This document shows positions 1 to 7,769 of a stretch of DNA of 64,000 bases, piece by piece (positions within the stretch are counted from its first letter, which is position 1; each line of letters begins with the position of its first letter). Position numbers and translations under genes: made by a program. The DNA lies in the NCBI RefSeq assembly GCF_900090265.1, contig NZ_LT607752.1, positions 6,640,001 through 6,704,000 on the forward strand, given 5' to 3'. The notes beneath the pieces were generated by a model. It saw only the letters and a program-made list of their open reading frames with translations, was not told where the DNA came from and ran no database searches. The stretch is from Micromonospora rifamycinica. GTDB taxonomy: Bacteria > Actinomycetota > Actinomycetes > Mycobacteriales > Micromonosporaceae.

Positions 1-1910
1 ACGACACCCCCGGTGGGGACAACGCCTACGTGGCGAAGTTCCTCGACCAGTACGGCAAGATCAAGAACTCGGGCTACTTCAGCCCCGAGGGCGTGCCGTA
101 CCACTCGATCGAGACGCTGATCGTCGAGGCCCCCGACCACGGCCACGAGACCACCTCCGAGGCGTTCAGCTACTGGCTGTGGCTGGAGGCCTACTACGGC
201 CGGGTCACCCAGAACTGGGCCCCGTTCAACAACGCCTGGACGGTGATGGAGAAGTACATCATCCCGTCGCACGCCGACCAGCCCACCGCTGGCGTCGCCG
301 GCACCCCGCAGTACGCCGCCGAGTACAACCTGCCCAGCCAGTACCCGTCGGCGCTGAACGCCAGCGTCCCGGTCGGCCAGGACCCGCTGCGCTCGGAGCT
401 GCAGTCCACCTACGGCACCGGCGACATCTACGGCATGCACTGGCTGATGGACGTCGACAACACCTACGGCTTCGGCCGCTGCGGCGACGGCACCACCAAG
501 CCGGCGTACATCAACACCTTCCAGCGCGGCACCCAGGAGTCGGTCTGGGAGACCATCCCGCAGCCGTCCTGCGACACCTTCAAGCACGGCGGCCAGTACG
601 GCTACCTCGACCTGTTCGTCAAGGACTCGGGCGCCCCGGCCAAGCAGTGGAAGTACACCAACGCCCCGGACGCCGACGCCCGCGCCGTGCAGGCCGCGTA
701 CTGGGCGCTGACCTGGGCCAAGGCGCAGGGCAAGCAGGCCGACGTCGCCGCCACCGTGGCCAAGGCCGCCAAGATGGGCGACTACCTGCGGTACGCGATG
801 TACGACAAGTACTTCAAGAAGATCGGCAACTGCGTCGGGGCCAGCACCTGCCCCGCCGGCACCGGCAAGGACTCCGCGCACTACCTGCTGTCCTGGTACT
901 ACGCCTGGGGCGGCGCGTACGACGCCAGCGCGGGCTGGTCCTGGCGGATCGGTTCCAGCCACAGCCACTTCGGGTACCAGAACCCGTTCGCGGCCTGGGC
1001 GATGACCAACGTGAACGAGCTCAAGCCGAAGTCCCCGACCGCGGTCGGCGACTGGCAGAAGAGCCTCGACCGGCAGCTGGAGTTCTACACCTGGCTCCAG
1101 TCCGCCGAGGGCGGCATCGCCGGTGGTGCCACCAACAGCTGGGACGGTAGCTACGCCCAGCCGCCGTCGGGCACCGCCACCTTCTACGGCATGTACTACG
1201 ACGTCGACCCGGTCTACAACGACCCGCCGTCGAACCAGTGGTTCGGTATGCAGGTCTGGTCGATGCAGCGTATCGCCGAGCTGTACCTGGAGACCGGCAA
1301 CACGAAGGCCAAGGCGCTGCTCGACAAGTGGGTGCCGTGGGCGATCGCCAACACCAAGCTGGGCACCAACTGGTCGGTTCCGTCCGAGCTGAAGTGGACG
1401 GGTCAGCCCGCCAACTGGAACCCGAGCAGCCCGGCGGCCAACACCGGCCTGCACGTCGAGGTCAGCTCCACGGGCCAGGACGTCGGCGTCACCGGCTCCC
1501 TCGCCCGGACCCTGATCGCGTACGCGGCCAAGTCCGGCAACACGCAGGCCAAGACCACCGGCAAGGGTCTGCTGGACGCGCTCTCGGCGGCCAGCGACAG
1601 CAAGGGCGTCTCGACCACCGAGACGCGCGGCGACTACAAGCGGTTCGACGACGTGTACAACGCCGCCGACGGCCAGGGTCTCTACGTGCCGCCGGGCTGG
1701 ACCGGGAAGATGCCCAACGGCGACACCATCGCCGCGGGCAAGAGCTTCCTGGACATCCGGTCGTTCTACAAGAACGACCCGGACTGGCCGAAGGTCGACG
1801 CGTACCTCAAGGGCGGCCCCGAGCCGACGTTCAACTACCACCGGTTCTGGGCCCAGTCCGACATCGCCATGGCGTACGCGGACTACGGGATGCTCTTCCC
1901 GAACGGCTGA
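1..1910 (+). CDS. Glycoside hydrolase family 48 exocellulase, C-terminal part (5' end outside window)
   Basis: The reading frame is already open at the first codon (position 3), so the N-terminus, and any cellulose-binding module there, lies upstream. About 635 residues of the catalytic domain are visible. They include the family stretch with HETTSEAFSYWLW near the start, where the GH48 catalytic acid Glu is expected, many aromatic residues typical of a cellulose tunnel, and the family-like ending FWAQSDIAMAYADYG. GH48 enzymes release cellobiose processively from the reducing ends of cellulose and are secreted. No carbohydrate-binding module follows the catalytic domain, so any such module must be N-terminal. 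A strong hairpin lies about 250 bases downstream. Family assignment is confident; the exact substrate is inferred. Confidence 0.93.
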   Translation, partial: DTPGGDNAYVAKFLDQYGKIKNSGYFSPEGVPYHSIETLIVEAPDHGHETTSEAFSYWLWLEAYYGRVTQNWAPFNNAWTVMEKYIIPSHADQPTAGVAGTPQYAAEYNLPSQYPSALNASVPVGQDPLRSELQSTYGTGDIYGMHWLMDVDNTYGFGRCGDGTTKPAYINTFQRGTQESVWETIPQPSCDTFKHGGQYGYLDLFVKDSGAPAKQWKYTNAPDADARAVQAAYWALTWAKAQGKQADVAATVAKAAKMGDYLRYAMYDKYFKKIGNCVGASTCPAGTGKDSAHYLLSWYYAWGGAYDASAGWSWRIGSSHSHFGYQNPFAAWAMTNVNELKPKSPTAVGDWQKSLDRQLEFYTWLQSAEGGIAGGATNSWDGSYAQPPSGTATFYGMYYDVDPVYNDPPSNQWFGMQVWSMQRIAELYLETGNTKAKALLDKWVPWAIANTKLGTNWSVPSELKWTGQPANWNPSSPAANTGLHVEVSSTGQDVGVTGSLARTLIAYAAKSGNTQAKTTGKGLLDALSAASDSKGVSTTETRGDYKRFDDVYNAADGQGLYVPPGWTGKMPNGDTIAAGKSFLDIRSFYKNDPDWPKVDAYLKGGPEPTFNYHRFWAQSDIAMAYADYGMLFPNG

Positions 1911-2156
1911 GTTGACCCCACCGGGTGGGTGGCGCGGCGCCGCCCACCCGGAGGCCGACCGGGCCCGGGGGAGCGGACGCCCGGTCGGCGGGCGGCCTGA
2001 TTCCCACGGTCAGGCCGGGGGTGGGTCGATCATCTGGCCGACGCAGCGGATCGGTCGGCCCACCCCACCATCCCCCACCCCGCCACGGCGGGAAAGCCGC
2101 GAAAAAAGAGGGCGCGCGGGATAACGCGACGCCGTATGACGGAGTACCGTGTTGAT

Positions 2157-2190
2157 CGGAGAGGCCGCTCCCCCCGTGGCGGCCTCTCCG
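2157..2190. terminator. Bidirectional terminator hairpin between convergent genes
   Basis: A perfect 12-bp stem (arms 2157-2168 and 2179-2190, CGGAGAGGCCGC and its complement) with a 10-base loop sits between the convergent GH48 and DUF3159 genes, which fits a shared terminator. The rest of 1911-2234 shows no gene. Confidence 0.7.
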
Positions 2191-2234
2191 TTAACGTCTC
2201 CGGCCCCCTGGCCCTCCGGCCCCCTGGCAGTACC

Positions 2235-3239
2235 TCAGCCGGGTTCCACCGGGTGCCGCAGCCCCGGATGACCGGCCGGCAGCGAGCGGCGGATCACCAC
2301 CCAGCTCACCGTCAGCGCCGCCGCCACCAGCGGCCAGGTCAACGCGACCCGGGCCACGGTCAACGCGAGCACCTGCCCGCCCAGCCACAGCGGCAGGAAC
2401 ACCGCCACCCGCACCACGTAGGTGGCCGCCCACACCCAACTGCCCCGCCCGTACGCCCGCAGCAGCGCCGGATCCCGCCGCCACCTGCCCCGCTGCCGCA
2501 ACGCGGTCCCGACGACCACCCCGAGCAGCGGCCGGCGCACCACGATGCTGACCATCCAGGCCAGCGCGCTGGCGAGGTTCGACAGCAGCTGCACCGCGAA
2601 GAAGTCGACGGCCCGCCCGGTGCGCAGCGCCACCACTGCGGCCAGACAGACGGCCAGCAGTCCGACCAGCACCGCCCGGGGGCGGTCCCCGCGCCGCCAC
2701 CGCCACAGCGCCACCGCCGTGCCGGCCAGTACGGCCGCGGCCACCCCGCCGACGACCGACCGTCCGGTCGCCAGCCAGCCGATCGTGAACGCCACCGGCG
2801 GCAGGGTCGCGTCGACCGCGCCACTGCGCCCGCCGAGCAGGCTGGCCAACGACTCCACCGACTCCGGCACCGCACCGGGCGGTGCCGCCGGCTCCCGCGC
2901 GGCCCCTGCATCGCCCGGCTTCCGCGTCGCCTCTGCGCCGTCCGGCTTCCGCGCGGCCCCTGCGCCGTCCGGCTCCCGCGCGGCCCCTGCATCGCCCGGC
3001 TTCCGCGTCGCCTCTGCGTCGTCCGGCTTCCGCGCTGGACCGTCCGGTGTGCGCCCCGGCCCCGGCTCCCGCGCTGCGCTGTCGGGTACCCGGGCTGACC
3101 CGTCCGGGGCCGGCGTGTCGCCGGGGGACCGGTCCGTCGACACCGGCCGCGCGGGCGCCACCGGCGCCGGTCGGTCCCGGGGCGGCCCCTCCCGCGCCGA
3201 CTGCCGGGGCGGTCGTTCGTGCTGTGGTGAGCCGGTCAC
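2235..3239 (-). CDS. DUF3159 family membrane protein
   Basis: About 334 aa. The N-terminal 130 or so residues are low-complexity and rich in Pro, Ala, Arg and Asp, with a 9-residue repeat. The C-terminal 200 residues carry five or more hydrophobic segments, consistent with DUF3159, an actinobacterial integral membrane family of unknown function. The GTG at 3239 is chosen because GGAGGTGA lies directly upstream of it; an upstream in-frame GTG at 3245 would overlap that ribosome binding site. Divergent from the PAP2 phosphatase, with about 80 bases between starts. The function cannot be told from the sequence. Confidence 0.8.
   Translation of the reverse strand: MTGSPQHERPPRQSAREGPPRDRPAPVAPARPVSTDRSPGDTPAPDGSARVPDSAAREPGPGRTPDGPARKPDDAEATRKPGDAGAAREPDGAGAARKPDGAEATRKPGDAGAAREPAAPPGAVPESVESLASLLGGRSGAVDATLPPVAFTIGWLATGRSVVGGVAAAVLAGTAVALWRWRRGDRPRAVLVGLLAVCLAAVVALRTGRAVDFFAVQLLSNLASALAWMVSIVVRRPLLGVVVGTALRQRGRWRRDPALLRAYGRGSWVWAATYVVRVAVFLPLWLGGQVLALTVARVALTWPLVAAALTVSWVVIRRSLPAGHPGLRHPVEPG
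2890..3024 (-). repeat. Five in-frame 27-bp tandem repeats inside the DUF3159 gene
   Basis: Five consecutive 27-bp units encode variants of a 9-residue motif such as GDAGAAREP or DGAEATRKP in the disordered N-terminal tail. Units differ mainly at the codon pairs for charged residues. The copy number probably varies between strains (inference). Confidence 0.8.
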
Positions 3240-3322
3240 CGTCACCTCCCGTGGTCCGGAAGCCAAGTATCCGTACCGGATCGGCGACCCCGCGCGCGAC
3301 GGGCCGGGCTTGCCGCTACGGT

Positions 3323-4210
3323 GTGCGGGTGCGAGCGACGGCAAGGGGTTGGACCGCGGTCTGGTTGGTCGTACTGGCGTTGGCCCAGACGGCCGCCTTC
3401 CTGCTGGTATGGCGGTTCGCGGTGCACACCGGCACCGGGCAGTGGCTCGACACGGTCGCGTTGACCGGCAACCGGATCGGCCAGGACCGCATCGACGGGC
3501 TGGTCAACCGGATCCTCAACGCCATGTCGGTGGTCTCCCTGCTGGCGGCCATGGTGGTGATCTTCTTCATCGCCCTGATCCGGGGCCGCAAGGCCCTCGC
3601 CATCTCGGCCACCCTGCTGATCGCCGGGGCGAACGTCACCACCCAGGTGCTCAAGTACGTCATCGACCGGCCGGCCCTCGGCATCGACCCGCAGCGTGAC
3701 GCGGTCGGCAACAGCCTGCCCAGTGGACACACCACCATCGCCGCCTCGGTGGCGCTGGCGCTGATCCTGGTGCTGCCGGCCAAGGTGCGGGTGCTCGGGG
3801 CGTTCCTCGGGGTCGCGTACGCGGCCGTGGCCGGGGTGGCCACCCTCTCCGCCGGCTGGCACCGGCCCAGCGACGCGGTCGCCGCCTTCCTGGTGGTCGG
3901 GGTGTGGGCGGCGCTGGCCGGTCTGCTCCTGCTGATCTTCCAGCACGAGCAGGCGCAGGTCGCCCCGGACGACGCGCACAAGGTGGCCGCAGCCGTGCTC
4001 GGCATCGGCGGTCTGCTCGCCGTCCTCGGCTGCGGGCTGGCGCTGTCCGGCCTGCTCGACCAGCAGCAGGTGCCGGTGGACGAGCTGACCCGTCGCACCC
4101 TCTTCATCGGGTACGCCGGCAGCGCCGCCGGGATCGCCGGCACCATGGGCGTGGTGGCAGCACTGGTGCTGCTCTCCGTGCACCGCCTGGTCCCCCGCTG
4201 GAAGGGCTGA
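3323..4210 (+). CDS. PAP2-family phosphatase, membrane-bound
   Basis: About 295 aa with six or so membrane segments. All three PAP2 signature blocks are visible: KYVIDRP, PSGHTT, and SAGWHRPSDAVAA. These supply the Lys/Arg, the Ser-Gly-His and the His/Asp of the phosphatidic-acid phosphatase active site. Such enzymes dephosphorylate lipid phosphates (phosphatidate, undecaprenyl pyrophosphate) at the membrane. The start is uncertain: GTG at 3323 or 3329, neither with a clear ribosome binding site. The reading frame stays open far upstream only because the opposite strand codes for the DUF3159 tail. Substrate unknown. Confidence 0.88.
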   Translation: MRVRATARGWTAVWLVVLALAQTAAFLLVWRFAVHTGTGQWLDTVALTGNRIGQDRIDGLVNRILNAMSVVSLLAAMVVIFFIALIRGRKALAISATLLIAGANVTTQVLKYVIDRPALGIDPQRDAVGNSLPSGHTTIAASVALALILVLPAKVRVLGAFLGVAYAAVAGVATLSAGWHRPSDAVAAFLVVGVWAALAGLLLLIFQHEQAQVAPDDAHKVAAAVLGIGGLLAVLGCGLALSGLLDQQQVPVDELTRRTLFIGYAGSAAGIAGTMGVVAALVLLSVHRLVPRWKG

Positions 4211-4286
4211 CGCAGCCCCCACCCACCAGCGCCCCCACCCCCACCCCCACCCCCGCCCACCCACCCCGCCCACTCACCCACCACCG

Positions 4287-4354
4287 CCCCGGTGATCAAG
4301 AGGTTTACGTCAAGTTGATGATCAGACTTGACGTAAACCTCTTGATCACCGGGG
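4287..4354. repeat. Perfect 29-bp-stem inverted repeat, probable terminator
   Basis: The arms 4287-4315 and 4326-4354 are perfectly complementary around a 10-base loop. The core of each arm (GATCAAGAGGTTTACGTCAA and its complement) is clearly less GC-rich than the surroundings. It lies between the convergent PAP2 and LtrA genes, so termination is one plausible role. The AT-richer core could instead belong to a dispersed palindromic repeat family. Confidence 0.75.
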
Positions 4355-4440
4355 GCAACATCACCGGGGGCAACATCACCGGGGGCAACATCACCGGGGG
4401 CAACAGCACCGGGGGCAACATCACCGGGGGCAACAGCACC
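4351..4440. repeat. Six tandem 15-bp repeats
   Basis: Six copies of GGGGGCAACATCACC; copies 4 and 6 have CAGC for CATC. They begin at the last bases of the preceding hairpin and run toward the LtrA stop codon. The unit resembles the outer end of the hairpin arm (ATCACCGGGG), suggesting it grew by slippage from that end. Confidence 0.9.
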
Positions 4441-4465
4441 GGGGGCGGGCGGGGGCGGGTGGGGG

Positions 4466-5680
4466 TTACAGGGGTGGGGCGGCGGGTTCCGGGGGGTGGC
4501 CGCGGGCGCGGTGGGCGTCGGCCGCCGCCACCATGCCGAGCACCACCGCCGCCACCGTGGCGGAGACCAGTGGGGCCACGTGCAGCAGTAGGGGGAAGAG
4601 CAGCACCAGGGCGGCCGCGGCGATCCAGCGGGACGGTGAGACCCGGCCGAAGACCTCGTACTCGAACCGGGCCCGGCCGAGCAGGAAGAGCACCGGGCCG
4701 CCCACCACCAGCACCACCCAGGCCGCCTCCGGGGCGGCGAGCGGATGCTCGATGGTCAGCTCGTAGCCGATCGCCGTGCCGACCAGCCCCACCACCATCA
4801 CCAGGTGGGTGTCGGCAGCCGACCGACCGGTTTCCGACGGGTGCCGGGACCGCACCACCGCATCGGCGAGGATCTGCCCGGCCCGCTGCACGTAGATCCG
4901 CCACAGCAGCACCGAGGTCACCAACGCCACCGCGAACGCCCCGGTGCGGGCCGGGTCGAACGGTCCCGTGCTGTACGCCAGCCCACTCACCAGGATCGTC
5001 TCACCCAGCGCGACCAGGAAGAACTGCTGGTACCGCTCGGCCAGATGCTCCCCGGCGACGTCCCAACGGCTCGCCGTGGACCGGCCCAGCCCGGGCACCG
5101 GCCACCCGAACCGGACTGCCAGGTACTCGGCGAGCAGCGCCAGCGCCCAGCACACCCCCCGTGCGGTGGGCGGCAGGAACGCGCCCACCAGCCAGAGCAC
5201 CCCCGTCGCACAGTAGGTGAGCAGCATGCGCAGCTTGAGCCGCCGGTACTCGTGACTGCGGAGGGCCACCAGCAGCAGCCCCGGGCGGAACACCTGCGTC
5301 ACCACGTACGCCACCGCGAACGTCAGGCCGGCGGAGGTGAACGCGCGGGGGATCGCCACCCCCATCACCATGCTGCCGAACAGGGCGATGATCACCACGA
5401 GTTGGAGCCAGCCGTGGTGCGGGTCGTAACGGCTGGTGGTCCACGCCACGCCCTGCCAGATCGTCCAGAGCGCGAGCAGGAGCAGCAGCGTCTTGACGCC
5501 TCCGGTGACCGGTGACCAGCCGCTGGTGCCGCCGGGTTCGAGGGAGAGATCCTCGAAGGCGCGGAACGAGATGCGGGTGAGCGCGAAGACGAACACCAGG
5601 TCGAAGAAGAGTTCCAGGAAGGTCGCCCGCTGGGCCGATCCGGTAGGCCGCAGCGGGGCGGCCTGGTCGCCACCCGTCAT
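4466..5680 (-). CDS. Low-temperature-requirement A (LtrA) family membrane protein
   Basis: About 404 aa, with roughly ten hydrophobic segments. The opening TFLELFFDLVFVFAL is the LtrA-family hallmark, and a later ERYQQFFLVALGETIL matches the conserved middle block. LtrA proteins are integral membrane proteins first linked to growth at low temperature in Listeria; the biochemical role is unknown. ATG at 5680 is chosen over the longer frame because GAGGA lies a few bases upstream. Transcribed toward PAP2 and divergent from the LLM oxidoreductase gene. Confidence 0.85.
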   Translation of the reverse strand: MTGGDQAAPLRPTGSAQRATFLELFFDLVFVFALTRISFRAFEDLSLEPGGTSGWSPVTGGVKTLLLLLALWTIWQGVAWTTSRYDPHHGWLQLVVIIALFGSMVMGVAIPRAFTSAGLTFAVAYVVTQVFRPGLLLVALRSHEYRRLKLRMLLTYCATGVLWLVGAFLPPTARGVCWALALLAEYLAVRFGWPVPGLGRSTASRWDVAGEHLAERYQQFFLVALGETILVSGLAYSTGPFDPARTGAFAVALVTSVLLWRIYVQRAGQILADAVVRSRHPSETGRSAADTHLVMVVGLVGTAIGYELTIEHPLAAPEAAWVVLVVGGPVLFLLGRARFEYEVFGRVSPSRWIAAAALVLLFPLLLHVAPLVSATVAAVVLGMVAAADAHRARGHPPEPAAPPL

Positions 5681-5805
5681 GATCCTCGTCGTCCGCGGTC
5701 GGTCCGGTCCACCAGGGGTTCGTAGCATCCCGACCGCCCCCGCCGACGGTCAACGCGGCAATCCTGCCCTTGTTCCGTCGGGGGTGAGCGGGCACCATCG
5801 ACCGG

Positions 5806-6900
5806 ATGACGAACCGATGGGGCCTCACGGTGCCGCTGACCGGTGTCCCGCTCGCCGCGCACGCCGCCTGCTACGCGGCCGCCGAACGGGCCGGCTTCAC
5901 CGACCTGTGGTCATCCGAGGTGAACGGCACCGACGCGTTCACCCCGCTGGCCCTGGCCGCCGCCTGGCAACCCGGCCTGCGGCTGGGCACCGCGATCACC
6001 CCCGCCTTCACCCGGGGGCCGGGCCTGTTGGCGATGAGCGCGGCGGCGCTGGCCGAGGCCGCCCCGGGCCGGTTCGCGCTGGGCATCGGCGCGTCCTCCC
6101 CGGTGGTGGTGGGGGACTGGAACGCGGTGCCCTACACCGAGCCGTTCCGGCGCACCCGGGACGTGCTGCGGTTCCTCAAGGCGGCCCTGCGGGGTGAGAC
6201 CGTCGACGGGGCGTTCGACACCTTCCGGGTACGCCGGTTCACCCTGGAACGTCCGCCGGCCAGCCCGCCGCCGGTGCTGCTCGCGGCGCTGCGGCCGGGG
6301 ATGCTGCGGCTCGCCGCCGCCGAGGCCGACGGGGTGATCCTCAACTGGCTGGCCGCCGACGACGTGCCCCGGGTCCGCGCCGAGCTGACCGGACACGGGC
6401 CGGACTTCGAGGTGGTCGCCCGGGTCTTCGTCTGCCCCACCGAGGACGTCGACCACGCCCGCGCCCTCGGCCGCCGGTTGATCACCAGCTACCTCACCGT
6501 GCCGGCGTACGCGGAGTTCCACCGCTGGCTCGGCCGGGAGCCGGCGCTCGGCCCGGTCTGGGCGGCCTGGGCCGCCGGTGACCGGCGGGCCGCCGCCGCG
6601 GCCGTCCCCGACGAGGTGGTCGACGCGCTGATCCTGCACGGCTCGCCGGAGCGCTGCCGCGACCAGGTCCGCCGCTACGCCGACGCCGGGGTGGACGTGC
6701 CGGTGCTGGCTCTGCTGCCCACCCCGGAACTGGCCGCCGGTGGGGCCGCCGCGCTGGGCGACCTGATCGCCCGGCTCGGACCGCCGCCGGCTCCGGGTGT
6801 GCCGCCGGCTCCGGGTGTGCCGCCGGCTCCGGGTGTGCCGCCGGCCGCCGGGAACGGGGCGGCGGCGGGGCGCACCGGGCAGCCGGCGGAACGGGGCTGA
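5806..6900 (+). CDS. LLM class F420-dependent oxidoreductase
   Basis: 364 aa. The TIM-barrel luciferase-like fold is recognisable from an opening beta strand, the block FTDLWSSEV, the strand LRLGTAI, and GRFALGIGAS in the cofactor-binding region. Such actinobacterial proteins usually use coenzyme F420 to reduce or oxidise small molecules in the cytosol. The last 50 residues are a Pro/Ala/Gly-rich tail with three copies of the hexapeptide PPAPGV, unusual for the family. The stop codon is one base from the start of the SDR gene, so the two are surely co-transcribed. Substrate unknown; F420 rather than FMN is inferred from the family. Confidence 0.85.
   Translation: MTNRWGLTVPLTGVPLAAHAACYAAAERAGFTDLWSSEVNGTDAFTPLALAAAWQPGLRLGTAITPAFTRGPGLLAMSAAALAEAAPGRFALGIGASSPVVVGDWNAVPYTEPFRRTRDVLRFLKAALRGETVDGAFDTFRVRRFTLERPPASPPPVLLAALRPGMLRLAAAEADGVILNWLAADDVPRVRAELTGHGPDFEVVARVFVCPTEDVDHARALGRRLITSYLTVPAYAEFHRWLGREPALGPVWAAWAAGDRRAAAAAVPDEVVDALILHGSPERCRDQVRRYADAGVDVPVLALLPTPELAAGGAAALGDLIARLGPPPAPGVPPAPGVPPAPGVPPAAGNGAAAGRTGQPAERG
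6784..6837 (+). repeat. Three in-frame 18-bp tandem repeats in the LLM tail
   Basis: Three exact copies of CCGCCGGCTCCGGGTGTG encode PPAPGV repeats in the C-terminal extension of the oxidoreductase. Confidence 0.85.
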
Positions 6901-6901
6901 A

Positions 6902-7711
6902 ATGAACCTGACCGACCGGGTGGTGGTGATCACCGGCGGAGCGGGTGGCATCGGGTCCGCGCTGGCCCGCCGCTTCGCCGCCGAGGGCGCCGCCGCCGTA
7001 GTCCTGGCCGACCTGGACCTGCGGGCGACCGTCGCGGTGGCCGAGACGGTCGGCCCGGCGGCCCGCGCGGTCGCCGTCGACGCCGCCGACGAGGGCCAGG
7101 TCCGCGACCTGGTGGCCGACACCGAGCGACGGTACGGCCGGATCGACCTCTTCTGCGCCAACGCGGGCGTGGCCACCGGCGGCGGTATCGAAGCCGCCGA
7201 CGCCGACTGGGACCGGGCCTGGCGGGTCAACGTGCTGGCCCACGTGTACGCCGCCCGTGCCGTGCTGCCCGGCATGCTGGCCCGCGGCGGTGGCCACCTG
7301 ATGCACACCTGCTCGGCGGCCGGTGTGCTCACCGCGGTCGGCGACGCCCCGTACACCGCCACCAAACACGCGGCGGTCGGGCTGGCCGAGTGGCTGGCGA
7401 TCACCTACCGGGACCAGGGCATCCGGGTCAGTGCGCTCTGCCCGCAGGGGGTGGACACCCCGATGCTCGCCGACGGGTTGGGCAGCGGGCACCTGGCGGC
7501 CCGGGTGATCGCCGCCTCCGGCCCGGTGCTCACCGCCGACCAGGTCGCCGACGCGGCGGTCGCCGGGCTGGCCGAGGAGCGTTTCCTCATCCTGCCCCAC
7601 CCGGAGGTCGCCCGGTACGCGCTGCGCCGCGCCGAGGACCCGGACGGCTGGCAGGCCGGCCTGCGCAAGCTGGTCCGCCGGCTGCGCGCTGCCGGCCCGC
7701 CCCCCGCGTAG
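6902..7711 (+). CDS. Short-chain dehydrogenase/reductase
   Basis: 269 aa, a classical SDR. The Rossmann motif TGGAGGIG is near residue 10, CANAG is in the cofactor core, and the catalytic Ser, Tyr and Lys are in HTCSAAG and YTATKHA. The ATG follows the LLM stop codon by one base, so translation is probably coupled. Co-occurrence with an F420-type oxidoreductase suggests a shared small-molecule pathway, but nothing nearby identifies the substrate. Asp in LADLDL after the second strand favours NAD(H) over NADP(H), by family rule. Confidence 0.88.
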   Translation: MNLTDRVVVITGGAGGIGSALARRFAAEGAAAVVLADLDLRATVAVAETVGPAARAVAVDAADEGQVRDLVADTERRYGRIDLFCANAGVATGGGIEAADADWDRAWRVNVLAHVYAARAVLPGMLARGGGHLMHTCSAAGVLTAVGDAPYTATKHAAVGLAEWLAITYRDQGIRVSALCPQGVDTPMLADGLGSGHLAARVIAASGPVLTADQVADAAVAGLAEERFLILPHPEVARYALRRAEDPDGWQAGLRKLVRRLRAAGPPPA

Positions 7712-7769
7712 TCGGCCCGCTCCCGGCTCCCGTGGTCGATCGGTGGTGCGCGGCGGTGCCGGGCAGGGG

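Noticed and set aside
4351..4440. CRISPR-like regular repeats
   Set aside because: Units of 15 bp directly abut with no spacers and no cas genes are near; it is a simple tandem array.
4305..4904. Minus-strand frame with repeated MLPPV residues
   Set aside because: It covers the hairpin and the tandem array and then runs over the end of the LtrA gene in another frame; the repeats are explained by the DNA array.
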